Below, one piece after another: positions 8,925 through 19,441 of a stretch of 64,000 nucleotides of DNA. Both the position numbers and the translations under genes were made by a program. Source of the stretch: Azospirillum fermentarium (lineage in GTDB: Bacteria; Pseudomonadota; Alphaproteobacteria; Azospirillales; Azospirillaceae); NCBI RefSeq assembly GCF_025961205.1, contig NZ_JAOQNH010000002.1, positions 767,501-831,500 of the forward strand, in the 5' to 3' direction. The notes under the pieces were generated by a model. The model worked only from the letters and a program-made list of their open reading frames with translations, ran no database searches and was not told where the DNA came from. The number at the start of each line of letters is the position of its first letter. Position 1 is the stretch's first letter.

Positions 8925-9669
8925 CAAGGCCGAAGGCTCGATCCTCTACCTCGACGGCGTGTCGGTCAGCTTCGACGGCTTCCGCGCGCTGAACAACCTC
9001 AGCCTGATTTTGCAGAAGGGGGAACTGCGCACCATCATCGGCCCCAACGGGGCGGGCAAGACCACGATGATGGACATCATCACCGGCAAGACCAAACCCG
9101 ACCACGGCGACGTGTTGTTCGATGGGCAGGTCGATCTTCGCAAACTGGATGAAACCCGCATCGCAAACCTCGGTATTGGCAGAAAGTTCCAGAAGCCGAC
9201 GGTGTTTGAGCACCTGACCGTGTTCGAGAATCTGGAACTGGCGCTGAAGGGCGACCGGGGGGTGTGGACGACGCTGTTCTTCACCCTGCCGTCCGCCGAC
9301 CGCGACCGGATCGAGGCGGCCATCATCCGCATCGGCCTGACCGGCAAGGGCGCCATGCGGGCCGGTGCGCTCAGCCACGGGCAGAAGCAGTGGCTGGAGA
9401 TCGGCATGCTGCTGATGCAGGAACCGGCGGTGATGCTGCTGGACGAGCCGGTGGCCGGCATGACCGACCACGAAACCGAACAGACCGCCGACCTGATCCT
9501 CGACATCAACCGCGACCGCTCGGTGGTGGTGGTGGAGCACGATATGGAGTTCGTCCGCCGCCTGGGCGCCAAGGTCACGGTGCTGGCCGAGGGGTCGGTG
9601 CTGGCCGAAGGCTCGCTGGACACGGTGCAGAACGACCAGCGCGTCATCGAAGTCTATCTGGGCCGCTAA
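8917..9669 (+). CDS. urtD: Urea ABC transporter ATPase UrtD
   Basis: A 250-residue LivG-type ATP-binding subunit. Walker A is GPNGAGKTT, the signature region is LSHGQKQWLEIGMLL (His in place of the usual Gly), and Walker B is VMLLDEP, followed by the switch His in VVVVEHDM. The LSHGQ variant is characteristic of UrtD rather than a defect. It acts as a heterodimer with UrtE on the cytoplasmic face of UrtB/UrtC. Confidence 0.95.
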   Translation: MHDKAEGSILYLDGVSVSFDGFRALNNLSLILQKGELRTIIGPNGAGKTTMMDIITGKTKPDHGDVLFDGQVDLRKLDETRIANLGIGRKFQKPTVFEHLTVFENLELALKGDRGVWTTLFFTLPSADRDRIEAAIIRIGLTGKGAMRAGALSHGQKQWLEIGMLLMQEPAVMLLDEPVAGMTDHETEQTADLILDINRDRSVVVVEHDMEFVRRLGAKVTVLAEGSVLAEGSLDTVQNDQRVIEVYLGR

Positions 9670-9684
9670 GAGGGATGCCGCGTC

Positions 9685-10380
9685 ATGCTGACCGTTGAAA
9701 ACGCCCATCTCTACTACGGCGCCAGCCACACCCTGCGCGGCGTGTCGCTGGAAGCACCCAAGGGGGCGGTCACCTGCCTGCTGGGCCGCAACGGGGTGGG
9801 GAAGACCAGCCTGCTGCGCGCCGTGGTGGGGCTGGAATCCCTGCGCCACGGGCGGGTGATGTGGGAGGGGCAGGACATCGCCCGCCTGCCCGTCGCCGAG
9901 CGCGCCCGCCGCGGCATCGGCTTCGTGCCCCAGGGGCGGGAGATCTTTCCGCGCCTGACCGTGCTGGAGAATCTGGAAACCGGCTTTGCCGCCCTGCCTC
10001 GCAAGGACCGCACCATCCCCGACGAGATCTTCGAACTGTTCCCGGTGCTGAAATCCATGCTGAAGCGCCGCGGCGGCGACCTGTCGGGCGGGCAGCAGCA
10101 GCAGTTGGCCATCGCCCGCGCGCTGGTCACCCGTCCGCGGCTGCTGATCCTGGACGAACCGACCGAGGGCATCCAGCCGTCGATCATCAAGCTGATCGAG
10201 AACGTCATCCGCATGCTGGGCGCGCGGGGGGACATGGCGATCCTGCTGGTGGAGCAGTATTTCGACTTCGCCCGCGATCTTGCCAACCATTTCGCGGTGA
10301 TGGACCGGGGCGAGATCGTGCTTGCGGGCGATGCCGCCGGCATGGTCGAGTCCGAGGTGCGCCGTCACCTGACCGTTTGA
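9685..10380 (+). CDS. urtE: Urea ABC transporter ATPase UrtE
   Basis: A 231-residue LivF-type ATP-binding subunit. Walker A is GRNGVGKTS, the signature is LSGGQQQQLAIARAL, and Walker B is LLILDEPTEGIQPS, where the TEGIQPS end is typical of LivF/UrtE. The switch His lies in ILLVEQYFDFA, a Gln-for-His variant often seen in LivF proteins. It is the last gene of the transporter operon, ending 31 bases before a strong stem-loop. Confidence 0.95.
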   Translation: MLTVENAHLYYGASHTLRGVSLEAPKGAVTCLLGRNGVGKTSLLRAVVGLESLRHGRVMWEGQDIARLPVAERARRGIGFVPQGREIFPRLTVLENLETGFAALPRKDRTIPDEIFELFPVLKSMLKRRGGDLSGGQQQQLAIARALVTRPRLLILDEPTEGIQPSIIKLIENVIRMLGARGDMAILLVEQYFDFARDLANHFAVMDRGEIVLAGDAAGMVESEVRRHLTV

Positions 10381-10411
10381 GAGCTATGCTCGCCCCTTGG
10401 GGCAGCGTGGA

Positions 10412-10458
10412 ACCGGGTGAGGGCTGTTTTCCGTCCGTACCACCGGCCCTCACCCGGT
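10412..10458 (+). terminator. Terminator after urtE
   Basis: A perfect 13-bp stem, ACCGGGTGAGGGC (10412-10424) with GCCCTCACCCGGT (10446-10458), has a 21-base loop and a pyrimidine/T-rich tail (CGCTTTCCTTTTATTTAT). It separates the transporter operon from the urease genes, whose first start codon is only 23 bases further on, so some read-through is likely. Confidence 0.75.
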
Positions 10459-10480
10459 CGCTTTCCTTTTATTTATCAAT

Positions 10481-11350
10481 GTGATGAACGATATTCTTCA
10501 GGTAAGAACCCACCTTAAGGAACCAGCCCGCCTGACCATCCATGGCCGGGCGGAGGTGGCGTTCGACAGCCGTAACGGCGAGCCGACGCGGCTGTTACAC
10601 CTGTATCATCACGATCCCCTGCGCTTCCTGTTCCCCCAACCGGGGGCCGGCGAGCCACCCATGGCGGTGCTGGTCACCACGTCCGGCGGGCTGGTGGGCG
10701 GTGACCGGCTGGAGGTGTCGGCCCGCGTGGGCGACGGCGCTGCGGCGCAGGTGGTGGCCCAGGCGGCGGAAAAGGTCTACCGCTCCGCCGGTCCCGACGT
10801 GACCATGGGGGTGGAACTGGCCTGCGGTGACGGCGGGTGGCTGGAATGGCTGCCACAGGACACCATCCTGTTCGACCGCGCCCGCCTGAACCGCACCACC
10901 CGCATCGACGTGGCCGGCACGGGCCAGGTGCTGGCGGGAGAGTTGCTGGTGTTCGGGCGCATCGCACGCGGTGAGCGTTTTACGGAAGGCCTGGCGCGGG
11001 AAGCGTGGGAGATCCGCCGCGACGGGCGGCTGCTGTGGGCCGACACGCTGCATCTGGACGGCGCTTGCGCCGCGGTGCTGGACCATCCGGCGGGCTTTGC
11101 CGGGGCCGTGGCTTATGGCAGCATCGTCTACACCGCCCCCGATGCGGCGGAGCGGCTGGATGAGGCCCGCGCGCTGCTGGAGGGAATGGGCGGCCACGCC
11201 GGGGCAACGTGCGTCGGCGGGGTTCTGGTGGTGCGGTTCCTCGACACCGACGCCCGGCGCCTGCGCGAAGGCTACGGCCGTTTTTGGGCCGGGTTCCGGG
11301 CGCGGGTGGCGGGGCTGCCGGACCGGCTGCCGCGGCTGTGGGTCATTTAA
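10481..11350 (+). CDS. ureD: Urease accessory protein UreD
   Basis: A 289-residue UreD/UreH that forms the scaffold for UreF-UreG during nickel delivery to apo-urease. Recognisable segments are TTSGGLVGGDRL, QAAEKVYRS and LEWLPQDTILFDRA, all conserved in UreD. Start is GTG at 10481 or the adjoining ATG at 10484 (GTGATG); no clear ribosome-binding sequence precedes either, so translation may begin on an AT-rich leader created by the terminator tail. It is the first gene of the ureDABCEFG run. Confidence 0.93.
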   Translation: MMNDILQVRTHLKEPARLTIHGRAEVAFDSRNGEPTRLLHLYHHDPLRFLFPQPGAGEPPMAVLVTTSGGLVGGDRLEVSARVGDGAAAQVVAQAAEKVYRSAGPDVTMGVELACGDGGWLEWLPQDTILFDRARLNRTTRIDVAGTGQVLAGELLVFGRIARGERFTEGLAREAWEIRRDGRLLWADTLHLDGACAAVLDHPAGFAGAVAYGSIVYTAPDAAERLDEARALLEGMGGHAGATCVGGVLVVRFLDTDARRLREGYGRFWAGFRARVAGLPDRLPRLWVI

Positions 11351-11374
11351 GAAAAAGGGTGAGGGAAAAGGGCT

Positions 11375-11677
<303 letters not shown>

Positions 11678-11688
11678 GAGGTTACGTG

Positions 11689-11994
11689 ATGATTCCCGGC
11701 GAACTCCTTCCCGCGGCGGGGGAAATCGAACTGAACGCGGGCCGTCCGACGGTGACGCTGGATGTGTCCAACACCGGTGACCGGCCCATTCAGGTGGGTT
11801 CCCACTATCACTTTTTCGAAACCAACGGGGCGTTGCAGTTCGACCGGGCGGCGGCGCGGGGATACCGGCTGGACATCCCCGCCGGCACGGCGGTGCGGTT
11901 CGAGCCGGGCCAGACCCGCAGCGTGACGCTGATCGCCTATGACGGCGCGCGGGTGGTCCACGGCTTCAATGGTCTTGTCAACGGCGCTCTGTAA
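11689..11994 (+). CDS. ureB: Urease beta subunit
   Basis: A 101-residue subunit beginning [16 protein letters not shown], which is the standard UreB N-terminus. The conserved [12 protein letters not shown] segment follows, and the protein ends near HGFNGLVNG. The ATG at 11689 is preferred over an adjoining GTG at 11686 because homologues start with MIPGE. It lies 11 bases after ureA. Confidence 0.96.
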   Translation: MIPGELLPAAGEIELNAGRPTVTLDVSNTGDRPIQVGSHYHFFETNGALQFDRAAARGYRLDIPAGTAVRFEPGQTRSVTLIAYDGARVVHGFNGLVNGAL

Positions 11995-12006
11995 GGGATT
12001 GAGATC

Positions 12007-13716
<1,710 letters not shown>

Positions 13717-13732
13717 TGAGAAAGACCCGTTG

Positions 13733-14248
13733 ATGACCCGCCGCGCCGTACAGGCCATCCCCGCCGGCCAGTGGCCGGAGGCGGAGGCCGTCGCCACCGT
13801 CACCCTGTCCCACGACGACCGTTTCCGCCGCCGCATCCGCTTGACCGACGATGCCGGAGCCGCGTTCCTGCTCGACCTGCCGCGGGCGGTGGCGCTGGAG
13901 CACGGCGACGGTCTGGCGCTGGAAGAGGGCGGCTTCATCCGCGTGGCCGCCGCGTGTGAGAAACTGGCGGAGGTGCGTTGCGCCGACGCCACGGATCTCG
14001 CGCGGGTGGCGTGGCATCTGGGCAACCGGCACCTGGCCGTCGAGATCCGCGACGGGGCGGTGCGGCTGCGGTGGGACCATGTGATCGTGGACATGCTGCA
14101 CGGGCTGGGGGCCGCGGTGACGGCGGTGGACGCGCCGTTCTCGCCGGAATCCGGGGCCTATGCCGCGGGTGGCGGGCACCACCACCATGAGCACGGGCAT
14201 GACCACGATCATGGGCATCACCATCATCATGACCACCACCATCACTGA
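13733..14248 (+). CDS. ureE: Urease nickel chaperone UreE
   Basis: A 171-residue nickel-binding accessory protein. The N-terminal peptide-binding domain is followed by the metal-binding domain with WHLGNRHLAVEI and LRWDHVIVDMLHGLGA, where the conserved His sits. The protein ends in a run of about 25 residues made almost only of His, with Gly, Asp and Glu (from about residue 146), a nickel store similar to that of Klebsiella UreE. The start at 13733 lies 16 bases after the ureC stop. Confidence 0.95.
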   Translation: MTRRAVQAIPAGQWPEAEAVATVTLSHDDRFRRRIRLTDDAGAAFLLDLPRAVALEHGDGLALEEGGFIRVAAACEKLAEVRCADATDLARVAWHLGNRHLAVEIRDGAVRLRWDHVIVDMLHGLGAAVTAVDAPFSPESGAYAAGGGHHHHEHGHDHDHGHHHHHDHHHH

Positions 14249-14261
14249 CCCCCGCCGTTCT

Positions 14262-14283
14262 CCCTCTCCCCGGGGGGAGAGGG
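14262..14283 (+). repeat. Short GC hairpin before ureF
   Basis: A stem of CCCTCTCCCC against GGGGGGAGAGGG fills the 45-base gap between ureE and ureF and also supplies the purine-rich ribosome-binding region of ureF. It could modulate ureF translation. There is no T run, so it is unlikely to terminate. Confidence 0.4.
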
Positions 14284-14293
14284 GGGGCGGCTC

Positions 14294-14977
14294 ATGACGC
14301 CCCTCCTGCGTCTGCTGGCGTGGCTGTCGCCCAGCTTCCCGACCGGCGGCTACACCTACAGCCACGGGCTGGAAAAGGCGGTAGAGGCCGGGTTCGTCCG
14401 TGACCGAGCCACCCTGACCCACTGGGTGGCGGCGGTGCTGGAGCACGGGGCCGGGCGGGCCGACGGGGTGTTCCTGGCGCTCACCCACCGGGCGGTGACC
14501 GCGGGCGACGAGGACGGGTTCCGCTGGGCGGTGGAACGGGCCGATGTGATGCGCGCGTCGGCGGAAACCGCGCTTGAGTCCTCGGCGCAAGGGGCGGCGT
14601 TCCTCACCACCGTGCGGGCGGCGTGGCCGCTGGATGGGCTGGACCGCTGGGCCGGGATTATCAAGGCCATGGGCCGCGCCCCCGCCCACCCGGTGGCGGT
14701 GGGGCTGGCGGCCGCACTGGCCGGCATCCCGTTGGCCGATACCTTGCAAGGGTTCACTCACGCCGTTGCCGCCAATCTGGTGTCGGCGGGCGTGCGGCTG
14801 GTGCCGCTGGGCCAGACCGACGGCCAACGGGCGCTGGCCGCCTTGGAAGGCACCGCCCACGCCATGGCCCAATGGGCGGCGGACGCCGGGCCGGACGATC
14901 TGGGCAGCCGGGCGCCGATGATCGATTGGACCTCCATCACTCACGAAACACAGTACACGAGGCTGTTCCGCTCATGA
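14294..14977 (+). CDS. ureF: Urease accessory protein UreF
   Basis: A 227-residue all-helical accessory protein that bridges UreD and UreG and gates nickel insertion. The opening [24 protein letters not shown] is close to the UreF consensus (residues SPSFPTGGY...SHGLE). Its C-terminus reads [12 protein letters not shown], also typical. The TGA overlaps the ureG ATG (ATGA), showing translational coupling between these physically interacting partners. Confidence 0.94.
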   Translation: MTPLLRLLAWLSPSFPTGGYTYSHGLEKAVEAGFVRDRATLTHWVAAVLEHGAGRADGVFLALTHRAVTAGDEDGFRWAVERADVMRASAETALESSAQGAAFLTTVRAAWPLDGLDRWAGIIKAMGRAPAHPVAVGLAAALAGIPLADTLQGFTHAVAANLVSAGVRLVPLGQTDGQRALAALEGTAHAMAQWAADAGPDDLGSRAPMIDWTSITHETQYTRLFRS

Positions 14978-15615
14978 CCTTCACCCCCATCACCCGCGGC
15001 CACACCGGCCCCTTGCGCGTGGGCATCGGCGGCCCGGTCGGGTCCGGCAAGACGGCGCTGACCGACGCCTTGTGCAAGCGGATGCGCGACGACTGGAACG
15101 TCGCCGCCATCACCAACGACATCTACACCAAGGAGGATGCGGAGTTCCTGACCCGCTCGGGCGCGCTGCACCCGTCGCGGATCATGGGCGTGGAAACCGG
15201 CGGCTGTCCCCACACCGCCATCCGCGAGGACGCCTCCATCAACCTCGCCGCCGTCGATCAGATGGTGGAGAAATTCCCCGACCTGGACCTGATCTTCATC
15301 GAATCCGGCGGCGACAATCTGGCGGCCACCTTCTCGCCGGAACTGGCCGACATCACGATCTATGTGATCGACGTGTCGGCGGGCGACAAGATCCCGCGCA
15401 AGGGCGGCCCCGGCATCACCCGCTCCGACCTGCTGGTCATCAACAAGATCGACCTCGCCCCCCATGTGGGCGCCAGCCTGGAGGTGATGGACCGGGACGC
15501 GAAGAAGATGCGCGGCGACCGCCCGTTCCTGTTCACCAACCTGAAAGCGGGCCAGGGATTGAACGAGATCATCAGCTTCATCGTCCAGACTGGCGGGTTG
15601 CCCGATCCGGGCTAA
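14974..15615 (+). CDS. ureG: Urease accessory GTPase UreG
   Basis: A 213-residue SIMIBI-class GTPase that drives nickel transfer into urease. The P-loop is [13 protein letters not shown], the metal-binding CPH motif appears in [15 protein letters not shown], and the G4-like motif is VINKIDLAP. The ATG at 14974 overlaps the ureF stop; the much longer frame upstream is a shadow of ureF. It is the last urease gene and is followed by a stem-loop. Confidence 0.97.
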   Translation: MTFTPITRGHTGPLRVGIGGPVGSGKTALTDALCKRMRDDWNVAAITNDIYTKEDAEFLTRSGALHPSRIMGVETGGCPHTAIREDASINLAAVDQMVEKFPDLDLIFIESGGDNLAATFSPELADITIYVIDVSAGDKIPRKGGPGITRSDLLVINKIDLAPHVGASLEVMDRDAKKMRGDRPFLFTNLKAGQGLNEIISFIVQTGGLPDPG

Positions 15616-15628
15616 CGCACCGGGAGGT

Positions 15629-15667
15629 GTGGCGCGAAATGACGCACCCTGCCGATTTTCGCGCCAC
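15629..15667 (+). terminator. Stem-loop after ureG
   Basis: Arms GTGGCGCGAAA (15629-15639) and TTTCGCGCCAC (15657-15667) are perfectly complementary with a 17-base loop. The tail lacks a T run, so it may act as a weak or Rho-assisted terminator, or as a 3' stabiliser at the end of the urease operon. Confidence 0.5.
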
Positions 15668-15744
15668 CCATTGCGGATTCGCAAAGGCAGGGCAGGGCCG
15701 CCCGCCTAGCCTCATGGGATCGGATCTTGAAGAGGACCGCCCCC

Positions 15745-15843
15745 ATGAACTTCGATACCCAGACCTACATCGCGCTTGTCGGTGCCGCCAGCGTCTTCGT
15801 GGTGACCATCGGCGTCTTCGTCTTCCTGCTGACCCGCAAGTAA
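15745..15843 (+). CDS. 32-residue single-span membrane peptide
   Basis: A very short gene, starting MNFDTQTYIALVGAA, with one hydrophobic span of about 20 residues and ending in TRK, so the C-terminus is probably cytoplasmic. It has a good ribosome-binding sequence (GAAGAGG) seven to nine bases before the ATG. It ends 12 bases before the ferredoxin gene, which suggests co-expression. Single-span peptides of this kind often stabilise larger membrane complexes. No family is recognised, and the function is unknown. Confidence 0.6.
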   Translation: MNFDTQTYIALVGAASVFVVTIGVFVFLLTRK

Positions 15844-15855
15844 GACGCGCGCATC

Positions 15856-16047
15856 ATGGCCTACCGCATCGTTGCCGCCGAGTGCGTCGCCTGTGACGCC
15901 TGTGTCGCCGTGTGCCCCAACGGGGCGATTGCCGTGAAACGCGGCACCTATGTCATCGACCCCGATAAATGCACCGAGTGCCGCAAGCGGACGGACGGGC
16001 CGCAATGCGCGTCCGTCTGTCCCACCGACTGCTGCCAGCCGGCGTGA
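15856..16047 (+). CDS. 2[4Fe-4S] ferredoxin
   Basis: A 63-residue electron carrier. The first cluster motif is [12 protein letters not shown]; the second is CTEC followed by an eight-residue spacer and CASVCP. The longer second spacer places it with the YfhL/Allochromatium-type ferredoxins that have low-potential clusters. The ATG at 15856 follows the small membrane-peptide gene. Its stop abuts the convergent HNH gene without a gap. The electron partner is not evident from the neighbourhood. Confidence 0.9.
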   Translation: MAYRIVAAECVACDACVAVCPNGAIAVKRGTYVIDPDKCTECRKRTDGPQCASVCPTDCCQPA

Positions 16048-16404
16048 TCACGCGCCCCGCCGGGCGCGCAGCATCTCGGTGATGCCCTCGTGGCAGGGGT
16101 GGCACAGCGTGGTCAGGGCGTCCACCGTCTCCGTCCCCATCACGCCGGGGTAATAGCGGTGGTGGACCTCCAGCCCGCGGCGGGCGTTGCACAGGCGGCA
16201 GCGGCGCCCGTCCCGTTCCAGCGCCTCTTGCCGCAGGGCCTGCCACTCGGGGCTGTCCATATAGGCGGCATAGGCTGCCTGCCGCCGCCGCCGGGCCGCC
16301 AGACGGCGGTTATGGCGCCATGCCCACAGCACAAGGCGCAGCAGAAGCCACAGGATCACCAGCGCCAGCACAACGCCGGCGGCATCGTTCATCAGCTCGG
16401 ACAC
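16048..16404 (-). CDS. Membrane-anchored HNH-domain protein
   Basis: A 118-residue protein with an N-terminal hydrophobic span (about residues 9-28, VVLALVILWLLLRLVLWAW), an Arg-rich linker, then an HNH nuclease-like core. The core has CRLC, LEVHHRYYPG and LCHPCHEG, i.e. two CxxC zinc-binding pairs around the HH active-site element. An HNH nuclease fused to a membrane anchor is not usual. It may be a degenerate or regulatory member. It converges on the ferredoxin gene. Confidence 0.75.
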   Translation of the reverse strand: MSELMNDAAGVVLALVILWLLLRLVLWAWRHNRRLAARRRRQAAYAAYMDSPEWQALRQEALERDGRRCRLCNARRGLEVHHRYYPGVMGTETVDALTTLCHPCHEGITEMLRARRGA

Positions 16405-16412
16405 GGAAAACC

Positions 16413-17804
16413 TTACCCGGACAGCCCGTCGAAGGCGTCGTCCATAGCCTGCATCGCCCTGATCCGCAAGTCGTCGGCGGGCGCCGGGCCGGCGGCCAGC
16501 TCCAGCATGCGCACGCTGTAGAACAGCGCCTGTTCCATGGACATCAGGCTGTCGTCGGTGCGCGGCACCCGGTCCAGCCCGTTCATCAGCACCGACGCCT
16601 GCTTTTCCACCGTCTCGCCGATGGTCTTCAGCGTGTCGGCCACCGCCGGTTCCAGCCCCAGCGGCCCGGCGAAGCTCTGGCAGCGGCGGAGCGCGCGGAT
16701 GTGATCCTCGGCGCGGGCCTGGGCCGCGTCGTCGGGGGGCCGGAGTTCCTGGCCGCGGGGCGGCAGCGTCGGCAGGGACGCGGCCACCGCCGCCGGGGCC
16801 GGCGCGATCACCGTGGACGACACCATGCCGCCGACCGCCAGCCGCACCCCGTCCAGCCGCGCGTCATAGGCGGTCTCGTTCAGCGTGCCCATGACCGACA
16901 CGGTGGATTCCAGGCTCTGCATCATCTGTTCGGCCAGATCCACGGCGGCGGTGGGGTCGTGGGCCAGGGAGTCCATTCCCTCCAGCCGGTGGCTGCGGTC
17001 CTCCAGCGACGTCACCACCAGCCCCGAAAGCTGGGCGAAAATGGCCGGCTTGTGCCGGTGGGCCTTGCCGAAATCCACGTCCCCCAGGGCTGCCAGCAGG
17101 TCGGCGGGCTTGCGCATCCGCGACGCCACCACCAGCAGCAGGAACACGGGCTTCATCGGTCCCTGCTTGGCCGCCTCGCGCACCGCCTCGCCGAGGACGG
17201 TCACCGAGTCCGCGTCCAGCGCCGGGATGGGCCGGGGGGGCAGGGCGGCCTTGGTCTGAGCGATCAGATGGCCGAGATCCTGGAAATCGGCGATATCCTG
17301 AGCCTGACGCACCAGGTCCGGGTCGCCGTCGAACAGATCCCGCAGGACGGCAACGTTCTTTTCCGCCTCCGCCAGGGCGGCACGCAGGGCGGTGCCCGCC
17401 ACGTACCACAGACGGCAACCCAGCGTGTGACGGCCACGGGCGTCGTGCCCGTCCAGCCGGCGCACCGCCTGCTCCATGGCGGCCATCTGTTTGGGGTCGC
17501 CGCGCTGTTCCACCACCCGCCACAGGGGGGCGATGGCCGCCCGCTCCACCCGGCCCACCGGCACGTCGGTGATGCGGGCCGCCTCCAGCACATCCTCGAA
17601 CGGGTCGCAGAAGATGCGCTTCAGGGTCGGGCGGCGGGCGGGGCGCACCTGGGCCAGCCGGGGGCGGATGGACGCGAAGGTGTCCCGCACCTCGGGCAGG
17701 TCGCCCACCTGTTCCAGCAGCCGGACGATTTCCACGAATTTCGCTTCGGGAATGTCGTGCAGCGTGTGCCGCAGATCCTTCAGCGTTTCGCGCGGGTCGG
17801 TCAT
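16413..17804 (-). CDS. Uncharacterised 463-residue protein
   Basis: No family is recognised. The protein is predicted soluble and mainly helical, starting MTDPRETLKDLRHTLHDIPE, with no signal peptide or membrane span; the stretch MKPVFLLLVVASRM is only moderately hydrophobic. The ATG overlaps the stop of the upstream gene (ATGA), so the two products are translationally coupled and probably work together. Codon use matches the chromosome. An apparent longer frame reaching 18263 overlaps that upstream gene and is rejected. Confidence 0.75.
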   Translation of the reverse strand: MTDPRETLKDLRHTLHDIPEAKFVEIVRLLEQVGDLPEVRDTFASIRPRLAQVRPARRPTLKRIFCDPFEDVLEAARITDVPVGRVERAAIAPLWRVVEQRGDPKQMAAMEQAVRRLDGHDARGRHTLGCRLWYVAGTALRAALAEAEKNVAVLRDLFDGDPDLVRQAQDIADFQDLGHLIAQTKAALPPRPIPALDADSVTVLGEAVREAAKQGPMKPVFLLLVVASRMRKPADLLAALGDVDFGKAHRHKPAIFAQLSGLVVTSLEDRSHRLEGMDSLAHDPTAAVDLAEQMMQSLESTVSVMGTLNETAYDARLDGVRLAVGGMVSSTVIAPAPAAVAASLPTLPPRGQELRPPDDAAQARAEDHIRALRRCQSFAGPLGLEPAVADTLKTIGETVEKQASVLMNGLDRVPRTDDSLMSMEQALFYSVRMLELAAGPAPADDLRIRAMQAMDDAFDGLSG

Positions 17805-18907
17805 GCGGCCTTGGCCTTGATCGCTTCGATGCGGTGAACGGCTTCGGTGTCGAGAACGCCGGTGCGCCAATCCTCGTACGCACGCACCGACCGGCGGTGC
17901 TGGGCCATGACCGACCGGGCCTCGGCGTGCTGGTCGCGGGCGGTCTCGCCGGTGGGCAGCAGCGGCAGGATGCGGAAGATCTCGTTCACCGTCATCGCCT
18001 GTTCCTGCAGGTCGTCGCGCCCCTGCGCCTCGGCCCACGCCCCCAGGATGAAATCCCAGCCGTCGGCCAGCCACGTCAGCTTTTCCGAATCCTCGCGGAA
18101 GATGGCGCTCTGCCCGGCCCAGTCGCGGATCATGGTGCCGATGGCCCGCGCCCGGCGGTCGAAATCGGCCAGCAGCTCCTCCCCCTTGCCCAGCGTGTGG
18201 GTGGCGACGGAGGCGCAGAAGCGTGCCACGGGGGCGGCATCGCACGGGTGCCCGTCGGCCCACTGGTTCAGCTCGTCACGGAAATCGGCCAGCCCGCGCA
18301 GCCGGCGGCGCAGCCGCCCCGGCTCAGGCGCGGTGACCAGACCGATGGGCCACACCACCTCGGCCAGGGTGGCGATGCGCTCGTAGAGCTGGGCCGGGTC
18401 GATGGCGAAGGAGGCGGCGGCGCGGGTCAGATAGCTGCGGGTCAGCGCCTCCATCTCCCGGCTGTCCAGGCCGGAGCGCACGAGATCGGCGGATTCCAGC
18501 CCGGCGGCGCGCAGCACCTCCACGATCAGCAGCACGTTGGTCAGCGCGCGGTACTTCTGATCCTCGGCCAGGGTGGCGCGGGCGGCCTTCGCCCCCTCCG
18601 GTCCGGCAAGGCCGGAACGGGCGGCGCGCAACTGGGCACCGCGGATCTCCTGCGGCGAGCAGACGCCCAGCCGCACGATCTGTTCATGCAGGTAACGGTC
18701 GTGGACGGTCATGGCCACCATCTCCGGCACCACCTTCCACGGAACCACATAGATCCCCTTGCCCTCGGAAAAAGAGGGGATCAGCACCTCCAGCCGGCGG
18801 CGTTCATCCACCCGCACGCGGGTCTGGGACAGAAGCGGGGTGGTGAAGGACACGGCGACCCCCCGTTCCTCGAACGTGGCGGGGGCATAGATGACGGTGC
18901 CTTGCAT
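17801..18907 (-). CDS. Uncharacterised 368-residue protein
   Basis: No family is recognised. The start is the ATG at 18907 (MQGTVIYAPATFEERGVAVS). The sequence looks soluble, with an N-terminal mixed alpha/beta portion containing LEVLIPSFSEGKGIYVVPW and a helical rest. It is the first gene of a two-gene unit with the 463-residue protein. Longer upstream in-frame sequence is non-conserved in character and overlaps the intergenic region. Confidence 0.75.
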   Translation of the reverse strand: MQGTVIYAPATFEERGVAVSFTTPLLSQTRVRVDERRRLEVLIPSFSEGKGIYVVPWKVVPEMVAMTVHDRYLHEQIVRLGVCSPQEIRGAQLRAARSGLAGPEGAKAARATLAEDQKYRALTNVLLIVEVLRAAGLESADLVRSGLDSREMEALTRSYLTRAAASFAIDPAQLYERIATLAEVVWPIGLVTAPEPGRLRRRLRGLADFRDELNQWADGHPCDAAPVARFCASVATHTLGKGEELLADFDRRARAIGTMIRDWAGQSAIFREDSEKLTWLADGWDFILGAWAEAQGRDDLQEQAMTVNEIFRILPLLPTGETARDQHAEARSVMAQHRRSVRAYEDWRTGVLDTEAVHRIEAIKAKAA

Positions 18908-19072
18908 GGCGTCCGCGGTCCTTGAGGCCGGAAGAGGGAGCGGGGCAGGGCGGGGGGGCCTGTTCGGCCGGTTCACACCGCCAGCACCAGATAACCGGCA
19001 TTCTATATGAATGCCGTCTATTGGGAACCGGAAAGCACCGGCCCCCGTCACGTCCCCGCCCGTGCGTGGCGT

Positions 19073-19282
19073 TTATGCCGCAGGAGCGGGGCCGGCGGGC
19101 ACACTTCGCTGCGCCGCTTCCACCGGCACGTCGCGGGGGTCGAAGGCATAGCCGCGCTGACGGGCGAAGCGGGCCAGATCGGTCACCGACCGCAGATCCC
19201 CTGCCGACCGCCGCAACGCCGCGCGCAGATCGGGATCCCGTTCCGCATCGATCAGGAAACGCAGGAAATGAACCTCGCCCAT
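19073..19282 (-). CDS. Nif11-like small protein
   Basis: A 69-residue protein resembling the Nif11/nitrile-hydratase-leader family: an N-terminal helix with FLRFLIDAERDPDLRAALR, then DLARFARQRGYAFDPRDV, the 'A...G..F' helix-turn typical of Nif11. The family was named for genes in nitrogen-fixation clusters, and other members are leader regions of modified peptides. No processing motif such as GG or core peptide follows, so it is probably not a peptide precursor. It lies upstream of the paired unknown genes on the same strand, 165 bp away. Confidence 0.6.
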   Translation of the reverse strand: MGEVHFLRFLIDAERDPDLRAALRRSAGDLRSVTDLARFARQRGYAFDPRDVPVEAAQRSVPAGPAPAA

Positions 19283-19405
19283 GCGGGACGGCTCCCATGG
19301 CTTGTGGGGTGGGGCCGGGGTTGGCGGCGCTTGTTTATGCTGGGCAGGATAACAGCATGCAGGGGTGTTCTTATGTCATTTATGTAAAATTGCGTTGATT
19401 CGCAT

Positions 19406-19420
19406 GCGTCATTGTGACGC
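19406..19420 (-). terminator. Small hairpin downstream of glgX
   Basis: GCGTCA-TTG-TGACGC forms a 6-bp stem about 22 bases past the glgX stop. Downstream on the minus strand the sequence is AT-rich (CAATTTTAC), so a weak terminator is plausible. Confidence 0.35.
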
Positions 19421-19441
19421 GCCTTTCCGTCTTGCCCGGTG

